Below the pieces are notes generated by a model that saw only the letters and a list, made by a program, of their open reading frames with translations, ran no database searches and was not told the origin of the DNA. DNA of 5,243 bases from Erythrobacter sp. UBA3075 (GTDB taxonomy: Bacteria > Pseudomonadota > Alphaproteobacteria > Sphingomonadales > Sphingomonadaceae): assembly GCA_002367375.1 (NCBI GenBank), contig DFBR01000146.1:1-5243 (forward strand). Direction: 5' to 3'. A program made the translations under genes and the position numbers. The first letter of the stretch is position 1, and every line of letters starts with the position of its first letter. This document shows positions 1-4,701 of the stretch, in pieces.

Positions 1-1193
1 AGTTCAAACGTGCCGCGTTCGCAGTGGAGGAATTTGTTGCTGGTGACGCGGCTGACGGTGCTTTCGTGCATCTCGATTGCCTCGGCCACTTTGGCGAGTG
101 TTAGCGGGCGCAGCTGCGATACGCCCTTGCGGAAGAACCCGTCCTGCTGCTTGACGATTTCGGCCGCCGTTTTCAGGATGGTCTTTTGCCGCTGGTCGAG
201 CGCCTTGATCAGCCAATTGGCATCGGCGAGCTTTTCGGACAGCCAGCTTTTCGCTTCCTTACCCGGGCTACCCTCGCGCATCTCCAGATAATAGCCGCGA
301 TTGACCACCAACCGGGGCACGGTGGCTTCGTTCAGCTGAATGTCCCAGCCGTCTTTCCCATCGGCATCTGCGGCTTCGCTGATCAATATATCGGGCACCA
401 CCGCCGCGCTTGCCGTGCCGCCGAATTGCAGGCCCGGCTTGGGGTCGTAACTGCGCAATTCATTCAGCATCTCGGCAAGGTCTTCCTCATCCACATCGCA
501 GATGCGGCGGATATGCGCGAAGGCCCCTTTGGCGACGAGATCGAGATTGTCGAGCATCACTTCCATGCACGGATCGTAGCGATCAGCCTCCTTGGCTTGC
601 AGCGCGAGGCATTCGGACAGGCTGCGCGCGCCAACGCCAGTGGGTTCGAGCGATTGGACGCATTCGAGCGCGGCCTCGACATCGGCCAGCGGCACACCCA
701 GCGCGCCCGCAATTTCGCGTAGGGGTGCGGTAAGATATCCCGCCTCATCCAGCAGGTTGATAATGTGCCGCGCGATGAAGGCAGTGCTCTGGTCGGGCGC
801 GGCTGCACCGATCTGCGCTTCGAGGTGATCGGCCAGCGATAGCTCACCGCCTTCGCGGTTTTCGAGGTCAGGGCCGTCCAGGCTCCCGCCGCCCGCCATC
901 TGCGCCGACCAGTCACCCGTATCGCGGTCCCGGTCGAGCGCGCTGGTGTCTATATCGAGGGCGCGGTCGCCTTCGGCAGAGGTCGCATCGCGCGGTTCGG
1001 CTTCGGTTGGAGCCTCCCGGTCCTCGGCGCGCAGTTCGCCCGCTTCGAGGAGCGGATTGCTTTCCAGCGCATCGCCGATGAAAGTTTCGATTTCGAGGTT
1101 CGACAACGCCAGCAGCTTGATCGCCTGCTGCAATTGCGGCGTCATCACCAGCGATTGCGATTGGCGCAGGTCGAGGCGGGGGCCGAGCGCCAT
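1..1193 (-). CDS. rpoN: RNA polymerase sigma-54 factor (partial, C-terminus cut by window edge)
   Basis: This is the sigma factor that directs RNA polymerase to -24/-12 promoters, which open only with an AAA+ activator. The visible part is 397 codons. Residues 1-50 are the Gln/Leu-rich activator-interacting Region I, beginning MALGPRLDLRQSQSL and running through TPQLQQAIKLL to NPLLE. An acidic, poorly conserved linker (Region II, about 51-110) follows, then the core-binding domain. A helix-turn-helix region lies at about 364-382, ending HESTVSRVT, followed by NKFL (386-389). The window ends at GTFE (394-397), so the DNA-binding RpoN box is outside it. The start at 1193 is chosen because Region I begins there in alphaproteobacterial homologues; the ribosome-binding site is weak. 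It lies 199 nt downstream of lptB on the same strand, a common proteobacterial order. Identification is firm. Completeness of the gene cannot be judged here. Confidence 0.97.
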   Translation of the reverse strand, partial: MALGPRLDLRQSQSLVMTPQLQQAIKLLALSNLEIETFIGDALESNPLLEAGELRAEDREAPTEAEPRDATSAEGDRALDIDTSALDRDRDTGDWSAQMAGGGSLDGPDLENREGGELSLADHLEAQIGAAAPDQSTAFIARHIINLLDEAGYLTAPLREIAGALGVPLADVEAALECVQSLEPTGVGARSLSECLALQAKEADRYDPCMEVMLDNLDLVAKGAFAHIRRICDVDEEDLAEMLNELRSYDPKPGLQFGGTASAAVVPDILISEAADADGKDGWDIQLNEATVPRLVVNRGYYLEMREGSPGKEAKSWLSEKLADANWLIKALDQRQKTILKTAAEIVKQQDGFFRKGVSQLRPLTLAKVAEAIEMHESTVSRVTSNKFLHCERGTFE

Positions 1194-1211
1194 AATCAGA
1201 TCCGCGCGCCT

Positions 1212-1373
1212 TCACCCCTCCTCTTCAGAGGAGGGGCAGTGAGACTTGCGAGCTTGCTCGCTAGTCGCAGCGGGGTGGTGCTTGCTGCGAACGCGACCTC
1301 GCGGTCGCGCAACCACCCCCGGACCTCTCCTTTAAAAAGGAGGGGAGAGGTGGTGCCAGGCTCAGGTTGAGTG
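1212..1373. repeat. Palindrome-rich intergenic repeat between lptB and rpoN
   Basis: Nearly the whole lptB-rpoN gap is made of nested inverted repeats. The main ones are: 1215-1224 with 1227-1236 (10 bp, 2-nt centre); 1248-1253 with 1256-1261 (6 bp, flanked by a further 3 pairs after one mismatch, 1244-1265); 1292-1298 with 1303-1309 (7 bp, TCGC loop) enclosed by GGGGTGGT 1272-1279 and ACCACCCC 1312-1319; and 1327-1333 with 1336-1342 (7 bp). Both ends are rich in CCCCTCC/GGAGGGG. This layout resembles the REP/BIME-like repeats scattered through sphingomonad genomes; that family link is from memory, and copy number cannot be checked here. The hairpins would be present in an lptB-rpoN transcript and could affect its stability or the relative expression of the two genes. 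There is no U-tract after the stems, so a classical intrinsic terminator is not supported. The ends are approximate. Confidence 0.7.
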
Positions 1374-1392
1374 GGGTGGGGGGCGTGCGCAA

Positions 1393-2208
1393 TCACAGCT
1401 CGAAATTGTCGCCCAGATACAGGCGGCGGACGTTTTCGTCTGCGACCAGTTCCTGCGGGCTTCCGGCGAACAGCACTTGGCCGCCATAGATGATGCAGGC
1501 ACGGTCTACGATGTCGAGCGTCTCACGGACATTGTGGTCTGTTATCAGCACACCGATGCCGCGGTCTTTAAGGTCTTTTACGAGGTCGCGAATATCGCTG
1601 ATGGACAGCGGGTCGATCCCGGCGAAGGGTTCATCCAGCAGCATGATCGAAGGGTTGGCCGCCAGCGCGCGGGCAATCTCGCAGCGCCGCCGCTCGCCGC
1701 CCGAAAGCGCCATGGCCGGGCTGCTGCGCAGGCGGGCGAGGCCAAACTCGTCCAGCAACCGCTCCAGCTCTGACGCGCGCGTGGCCTTGTCCGGCTCTAC
1801 CATTTCGAGCACACAATTGATGTTCTGTTCCACCGTCATGCCGCGAAAAATGCTGGTTTCCTGCGGCAGATAGCCAAGGCCAAGGATCGCGCGGCGATAC
1901 ATCGGCAAACGGGTGACATCGACGCCGTCCATCAGGATGCGGCCGCTATCGGGCCTCACCAGCCCCATGATCGAATAGAAACATGTCGTCTTGCCCGCAC
2001 CATTGGGGCCAAGCAGGCCGAGCACTTCGCCCTTGGCGACGCTCAATGAGATATCCGACAACACGCTGCGCTTGTCATAGCTTTTGGCGATAGAGACGAC
2101 TTCCAGCCCGCCTTCGGGCGGCAAGTCCGGGGCGGCATTGGAGGGAGCGTCTGCCATGGTTTGCGCGAGGGCTTCCTCATCCAGAAATTCGTTATCGAGC
2201 GCACTCAT
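1393..2208 (-). CDS. lptB: LPS export ABC transporter ATP-binding protein LptB
   Basis: This is the cytoplasmic ATPase of LptB2FGC, which extracts lipopolysaccharide from the inner membrane and pushes it over the Lpt bridge to the outer membrane. It has 271 residues with a complete ABC domain: Walker A GPNGAGKTT (67-75), Q-loop Gln116 in LPQET, signature LSGGE (168-172), Walker B MLLDEP (189-194) with catalytic Glu193, and switch His225 in ITDHNV. The C-terminus, RRLYLGDNFEL, is typical of LptB. About 33 residues precede the ABC domain, an acidic extension absent from the 241-aa E. coli protein. The start at 2208 is the only upstream ATG, since an in-frame stop lies at 2215-2217, but no clear Shine-Dalgarno precedes it; Met18 has no better site. 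rpoN follows downstream. lptA/lptC are not upstream, where a divergent gene lies instead. Confidence 0.96.
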   Translation of the reverse strand: MSALDNEFLDEEALAQTMADAPSNAAPDLPPEGGLEVVSIAKSYDKRSVLSDISLSVAKGEVLGLLGPNGAGKTTCFYSIMGLVRPDSGRILMDGVDVTRLPMYRRAILGLGYLPQETSIFRGMTVEQNINCVLEMVEPDKATRASELERLLDEFGLARLRSSPAMALSGGERRRCEIARALAANPSIMLLDEPFAGIDPLSISDIRDLVKDLKDRGIGVLITDHNVRETLDIVDRACIIYGGQVLFAGSPQELVADENVRRLYLGDNFEL

Positions 2209-2250
2209 AACATGTCATCTAGCATGTGGCGGGCGGGTTTGAAGGGTGTT

Positions 2251-2266
2251 TGGCAAGATTCGTGCA
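2251..2266 (+). promoter_or_regulatory. Candidate sigma-54 (-24/-12) promoter
   Basis: The 16-nt sequence TGGCAAGATTCGTGCA matches the sigma-54 consensus TGGCACG-N4-TTGCA at 10 of 12 defined positions. The invariant GG (2252-2253) and GC (2264-2265) are exactly 10 nt apart. It points rightward at the membrane-protein gene starting at 2373; initiation would fall near 2277, giving a leader of about 95 nt. It lies in the divergent spacer beside the lptB-rpoN unit. No activator site was identified, and a chance match is possible. Confidence 0.4.
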
Positions 2267-2294
2267 TGACTTGTCCCATAATCCCCCATCTTGC
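2253..2294. repeat. 7-bp inverted repeat in the lptB divergent spacer
   Basis: GCAAGAT (2253-2259) and ATCTTGC (2288-2294) are perfect inverted copies 28 nt apart. The left arm overlaps the -24 part of the candidate sigma-54 promoter, and the right arm lies just downstream of the predicted start point. It could be a bipartite regulator site, but arms of this length also arise by chance. Confidence 0.25.
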
Positions 2295-2357
2295 TGAACA
2301 ATGTGTTGCCGCGCTTGTAAAATTGGCAGGAGTTTGAAATACCCTCGAATCGGGATT

Positions 2358-2366
2358 GGAGAGGAG
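2358..2366 (+). promoter_or_regulatory. Shine-Dalgarno that fixes a GTG start
   Basis: GGAGAGGAG lies 6 nt before the GTG at 2373. It is the strongest ribosome-binding site in this frame. It argues for that GTG over the in-frame ATG at 2301, which has no comparable site. Confidence 0.8.
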
Positions 2367-2372
2367 AGCCAC

Positions 2373-2762
2373 GTGAACGAGGCGCTTTCACACGAGCCGG
2401 CCACGCAAGAGAGCGCGGTTCCACAAACGGATACAGGTGTCGATTGGCGCCGCAAAGTCAGCGACCATGTCGCATTCGGCCTGCTGGTCTATACCGGCCT
2501 GCACATCTTTCTGACCATGAAAGAGCTGAAGACGGGCGTCGGTTCGGTGCTGCCCTATTTTGCCCTGATCGTGCTGGTTGCTGCTATCGTCCCGGCGTGC
2601 CGCTGGGTTGAGATGCGCTGGGAACAGCTGTCCGATTCCGAAGCCAGCGATCCTGATCTGGCGCCGGTCTTCCGCAGGGAAATGATTCTGCTGTGGTGTG
2701 CTGCCATCGGCCTGCCAATTGCGCTGACTTTCGGCTTTAAAGGCTTGGCTGCACTTTTTTGA
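2373..2762 (+). CDS. Small three-helix membrane protein of unknown function
   Basis: I do not recognise a named family. The product is 129 residues from the GTG start. A polar, acidic N-terminus (1-25) is followed by WRRKVSD and then three likely membrane segments: about 33-49 (VAFGLLVYTGLHIFLTM), about 56-76 (VLPYFALIVLVAAIVPAC) and about 103-122, ending near GFKGLAALF. An acidic loop (84-98, with several Asp/Glu) separates helices 2 and 3. There is no cleavable signal peptide; the first helix would act as an anchor. Basic residues RRK (26-28) before helix 1 suggest a cytoplasmic N-terminus by the positive-inside rule. Codon use and GC resemble the neighbours, so it looks native. It is divergent from lptB, with a 164-nt shared spacer holding a candidate sigma-54 promoter. 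It could be an envelope-associated accessory protein, but that rests only on position. Confidence 0.8.
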   Translation: MNEALSHEPATQESAVPQTDTGVDWRRKVSDHVAFGLLVYTGLHIFLTMKELKTGVGSVLPYFALIVLVAAIVPACRWVEMRWEQLSDSEASDPDLAPVFRREMILLWCAAIGLPIALTFGFKGLAALF

Positions 2763-2811
2763 ACCGCGCTGTTCTGAGATTTTCGCGCTAGTCAGAGATA
2801 TTACGTGCAAA

Positions 2812-2826
2812 CGGGCCGCAGGCCCG
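2812..2826. repeat. Short GC-rich hairpin after the membrane-protein gene
   Basis: CGGGCC (2812-2817) and GGCCCG (2821-2826) form a 6-bp stem with a GCA loop, flanked on both sides by GCAAAC direct repeats (2807-2812 and 2826-2831). It lies 50 nt after the stop of the membrane-protein gene. There is no T-run, so a Rho-independent terminator is not supported. Confidence 0.35.
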
Positions 2827-2883
2827 CAAACCCTCTCCTGCAGGCGAGGCAGAGCGGTAAGTGGCGGATGAGCAGGGCAACGA

Positions 2884-2902
2884 CCTGCTTGATAGAAGCA
2901 GG
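2884..2902. repeat. 7-bp hairpin in non-coding stretch
   Basis: CCTGCTT (2884-2890) and AAGCAGG (2896-2902) pair perfectly around a GATAG loop. It is followed by GCCGGTGG rather than a T-run. Confidence 0.35.
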
Positions 2903-2948
2903 CCGGTGGAGTGGGCGATTCTAGACCACCAATTCTCTGTTGGATCGC

Positions 2949-3001
2949 GGACTTTTAAGAGATGCGATTCTGCCGTCACCGATAGTGGATTTCAAAAGTC
3001 C
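2949..3001. repeat. 8-bp inverted repeat with a 37-nt spacer
   Basis: GGACTTTT (2949-2956) and AAAAGTCC (2994-3001) are perfect inverted copies. Inside, AGTGG (2984-2988) can instead pair with CCACT (3001-3005), so two mutually exclusive folds are possible. Confidence 0.3.
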
Positions 3002-3025
3002 CACTTATTCGCCTGCGTCGTGAAA

Positions 3026-3050
3026 GAATCCATCGATATAGAATGGATTC
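3026..3050. repeat. 8-bp inverted repeat, operator- or hairpin-like
   Basis: GAATCCAT (3026-3033) and ATGGATTC (3043-3050) are perfect inverted copies around the AT-rich 9-nt spacer CGATATAGA. It lies about 210 nt upstream of the peptidase start. The spacing would suit either a hairpin or a dimeric-regulator operator. No T-run follows. Confidence 0.35.
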
Positions 3051-3248
3051 CGAAGTAAAGATGTGAAAAGCCTTCGAAAAGATGCCCGGAGAAATGCGTT
3101 GGCGGCTAGCCGTTGAGAAGCATTCGCGTGTCCGATGACTTAAGCAGCACTCGACTCATCCCAACACACTTGCCTGATGCGTGGCCAGGAGCTTATCCTT
3201 TGATCGAAGCGACTCGCGATTCAGTTAGTTCAGAGTGTCACTTCACTT

Positions 3249-3256
3249 GGGGGGGA
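3249..3256 (+). promoter_or_regulatory. G-rich ribosome-binding site of the peptidase gene
   Basis: GGGGGGGA ends 6 nt before the ATG at 3263. It supports this start over the TTG at 3113, from which the same frame is also open. A run of seven G is an unusual Shine-Dalgarno, and the homopolymer may be length-variable. Confidence 0.6.
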
Positions 3257-3262
3257 TTGAGC

Positions 3263-3877
3263 ATGATTAACATCGAAACTGGCGCAGGCGGCCGAGTATA
3301 TCAAATCTGGAAGCAGCAGCAGGCGAGTTCATGCGGCGTTGCGAGCTGTTGGATGGCGCGCGGCATCGCCCGCCAGATGAGTTTTGCAGAAAACGAGTGG
3401 GACCTTGCCGTCCGGATGTTCTCAGGTGCAGTCAACTCCTCGCTCGCTGCGGCAAACAGCATTCCGGGCGGCCCGATGACGGTAGACGCACGTGGCTATC
3501 CCAATGCTACCGAAGCCCAGATCACAAGTGACTTCAGTACGCTAATCTCTGTTGGCGGATTGACCGATAGCGAACTTGGTAGGGCGCTTCAAAACGAAGG
3601 TCTGACAGCGCAAACACGCAGCAACGGCGGCCAACCCTGCAGAATTATCCATGATAGGATCGCCGTTGATAAACCGGCGATCTCGCACATTGTCTGGCCC
3701 AGTGTGGCAAACGCGCCGGGCGGAGGACACTATGTGGTCGTTGGCCGTTGCACCCGCAGACACGTCACATTTCTCGACCCATGGACCGGCCACGTTATGG
3801 AAAACCCGAACAATGGCCGTTTTCGAGGCGGGTCCGGCAACGGAACCATAGTTGCCAACATCTATGTGAGTGCTTGA
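3263..3877 (+). CDS. Papain-fold cysteine peptidase, C39/C70-like, orphan
   Basis: The product has 204 residues. The N-terminus shows a papain-type active-site helix: Gln18 (oxyanion hole) and Cys24 in SSCGVASCW, six residues apart as in papain Gln19/Cys25. His156 in GGGHYVVVGR and Asp172 in VTFLDPWTG complete the expected Cys-His-Asp order. HYVVVG followed by a LDP(W) strand is typical of C39-like and AvrRpt2-like (C70) clan CA peptidases. A second cysteine, Cys29 before Trp30, could alternatively be the nucleophile, since CW is the C70-type motif. There is no signal peptide or membrane segment, so the product is cytosolic or leaves by a dedicated route. No ABC exporter, leader peptide, immunity gene or secretion gene is adjacent in the window. 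The frame is open back to 3113, but that extension lacks motifs. The substrate is unknown. The fold call is good; the exact family and role are open. Confidence 0.75.
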   Translation: MINIETGAGGRVYQIWKQQQASSCGVASCWMARGIARQMSFAENEWDLAVRMFSGAVNSSLAAANSIPGGPMTVDARGYPNATEAQITSDFSTLISVGGLTDSELGRALQNEGLTAQTRSNGGQPCRIIHDRIAVDKPAISHIVWPSVANAPGGGHYVVVGRCTRRHVTFLDPWTGHVMENPNNGRFRGGSGNGTIVANIYVSA

Positions 3878-3938
3878 TCGAGACTAGGTGTCGATGCGGC
3901 GAGGGCTAGAAAACCAGATCCGCAGCGGAGTTGTTTCC

Positions 3939-3958
3939 AGCCACTTCGGGAGAAGGCT
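3939..3958 (+). terminator. Weak hairpin between convergent peptidase and ppa genes
   Basis: AGCC (3939-3942) pairs with GGCT (3955-3958), and TTC (3945-3947) with GAA (3952-3954), around a GGGA loop with a 2-nt bulge. Only TT follows on the plus strand. It sits in the 81-nt gap between the ends of two convergent genes, where a terminator is expected, but the structure is weak. Confidence 0.2.
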
Positions 3959-4486
3959 TTATCCCTTCGCCCGCTCAATCGCCTCAATCACAACCTGCTT
4001 GGCCTCGGCAGCATCGCCCCATTTGCCGATCCGCACCCATTTCTCGGCTTCGAGATCCTTGTAGTGGGTGAAGAAGTGCTCAATCTGCGCGAAGATAATG
4101 CTCGGCAAATCCTTGGTCTCGGCGACATCGGAGTAATAGGGGAAGGTCGTGTCCACCGGCACGCAGATCAGCTTTTCATCGCCGCCATGCTCGTCTTCCA
4201 GATTGAGCACGCCGATGGGGCGCGCACGCACCACGCAGCCCGCGATGAAGGGCGAACGGGCAATCACCAGCGCATCCAGCGGGTCGCCATCGGGTGACAG
4301 CGTGTGCGGGACAAAGCCGTAATTGGCCGGATAGCGCATCGGCGTGTGCAGAATGCGGTCGACAAACAATGCGCCCGAAGGCTTGTCGAATTCATACTTC
4401 ACTGGTTCGCCCCCGGTGGGGACTTCGATGATGACATTCAGGCTTTCCGGCGGATTGTCGCCCGTCGGGATATGTTCGATACGCAT
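3959..4486 (-). CDS. ppa: Inorganic pyrophosphatase, family I
   Basis: This soluble cytoplasmic Mg-dependent enzyme hydrolyses pyrophosphate to two phosphates, pulling biosynthetic reactions such as aminoacyl-tRNA and nucleic acid synthesis forward. The 175 residues match the usual bacterial family I length. The family signature DGDPLDA is present at 66-72, giving metal ligands Asp66, Asp68 and Asp71. Other active-site residues align with the E. coli enzyme at an offset of one: Glu21, Lys30, Glu32, Arg44, Tyr56, Asp98, Asp103, Lys105, Tyr142 and Lys143. No catalytic residue is missing. The start at 4486 gives the canonical MRIEHIPTGDNPPE N-terminus and has AGAGAG 8 nt upstream. The frame stays open a further 62 codons, but those run through a large palindrome and are not coding. 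It is divergent from hisS across 215 nt and convergent with the peptidase gene. Confidence 0.97.
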   Translation of the reverse strand: MRIEHIPTGDNPPESLNVIIEVPTGGEPVKYEFDKPSGALFVDRILHTPMRYPANYGFVPHTLSPDGDPLDALVIARSPFIAGCVVRARPIGVLNLEDEHGGDEKLICVPVDTTFPYYSDVAETKDLPSIIFAQIEHFFTHYKDLEAEKWVRIGKWGDAAEAKQVVIEAIERAKG

Positions 4487-4508
4487 GGATGCTGCTCTCT
4501 TATAATTG

Positions 4509-4597
4509 CGGTGCCGGCCCGACTCCCCCTCCCAGCCACCCGATGATCCCACCGGCAGCCTATCGGGTGGCTGGGAGGGGGAGTCGGGCTGGAGCCG
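4509..4597. repeat. Very long GC-rich inverted repeat between ppa and hisS
   Basis: The arms 4517-4544 and 4562-4589 are perfectly complementary over 28 bp, around a 17-nt loop (4545-4561). The pairing extends outward to 4509-4597: 36-nt arms with 33 Watson-Crick pairs, two G-T pairs (4516/4590, 4512/4594) and one G-A mismatch (4513/4593). One arm is C-rich (CCCCCTCCC), the other G-rich. It starts 22 nt upstream of the ppa start and ends 105 nt before hisS. No T-run follows on either strand. It may be a mobile palindromic repeat, a barrier between divergent transcripts, or a 5' leader hairpin of one of them. Confidence 0.9.
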
Positions 4598-4600
4598 AAG

Positions 4601-4615
4601 CCAGCCTGAGGCTGG
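4601..4615. repeat. Second hairpin beside the long inverted repeat
   Basis: CCAGCC (4601-4606) and GGCTGG (4610-4615) form a 6-bp stem with a TGA loop, three nt beyond the outer pairing of the long inverted repeat. It may be part of the same repeat element. The rest of the spacer up to hisS shows no convincing -35/-10 pair. Confidence 0.5.
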
Positions 4616-4701
4616 AAAATGTGCCGCGCGCCTAGCGGAAAGCCTATGCATTGGCGAGAGGGGATTTGCCATTGCGACATAGGTCGGTAAGGGCTGCCTC
4701 T

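Larger units (their letters stand above)
2763..3262. other. 500-nt stretch without a convincing gene
   Basis: No frame here gives a recognisable protein. The longest ORFs (about 63-65 codons on each strand) lack motifs and good ribosome-binding sites. GC is lower than in the flanking genes: by hand count 54 of 120 bases at 2941-3060, against 40 of 60 at 1021-1080 in rpoN and 36 of 60 at 5041-5100 in hisS. The stretch contains several perfect inverted repeats, listed separately. It must include the promoter of the peptidase gene, but no convincing -35/-10 pair stands out. It may be the remnant of an insertion, an unrecognised structured RNA, or a long leader. Confidence 0.6.

Noticed and set aside
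186..722. 178-codon plus-strand ORF opposite rpoN
   Set aside because: It is a shadow of the GC-rich rpoN coding sequence; the rpoN frame matches its family throughout.
1196..1396. 66-codon minus-strand ORF between lptB and rpoN
   Set aside because: It is a reading of the palindromic repeat (SPLLFKGEV, PPLKRRGEG), a typical spurious repeat-derived ORF, with no family support.
2301..2372. 24-codon extension of the membrane protein from an ATG
   Set aside because: The strong GGAGAGGAG site fixes the GTG at 2373.
2755..2760. T6 run at the end of the membrane-protein gene as an intrinsic terminator
   Set aside because: No stable GC stem directly precedes it, and it overlaps the last codons.
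2904..2931. tRNA-like 3' end (GATTCTAGACCACCA)
   Set aside because: The T-loop-like bases are not enclosed by a 5-bp stem, and no acceptor, D or anticodon arm could be assembled upstream.
2861..3058. 65-codon plus-strand ORF in the non-coding stretch
   Set aside because: It has no recognisable motif, crosses three inverted repeats and overlaps an equally long ORF on the other strand.
3113..3262. 50-codon N-terminal extension of the peptidase from a TTG
   Set aside because: It has no good ribosome-binding site and no signal peptide or motif, whereas the ATG at 3263 follows a G-rich site at the right distance.
4501..4506. TATAAT as a plus-strand -10 box for hisS
   Set aside because: There is no acceptable -35 about 17 nt upstream, and it lies nearly 200 nt before hisS with the long palindrome between. 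Kept only as a note in the palindrome finding.
4487..4672. 62-codon N-terminal extension of ppa
   Set aside because: It encodes the palindrome arms and low-complexity residues. The canonical start MRIEHIP with AGAGAG upstream is at 4486.
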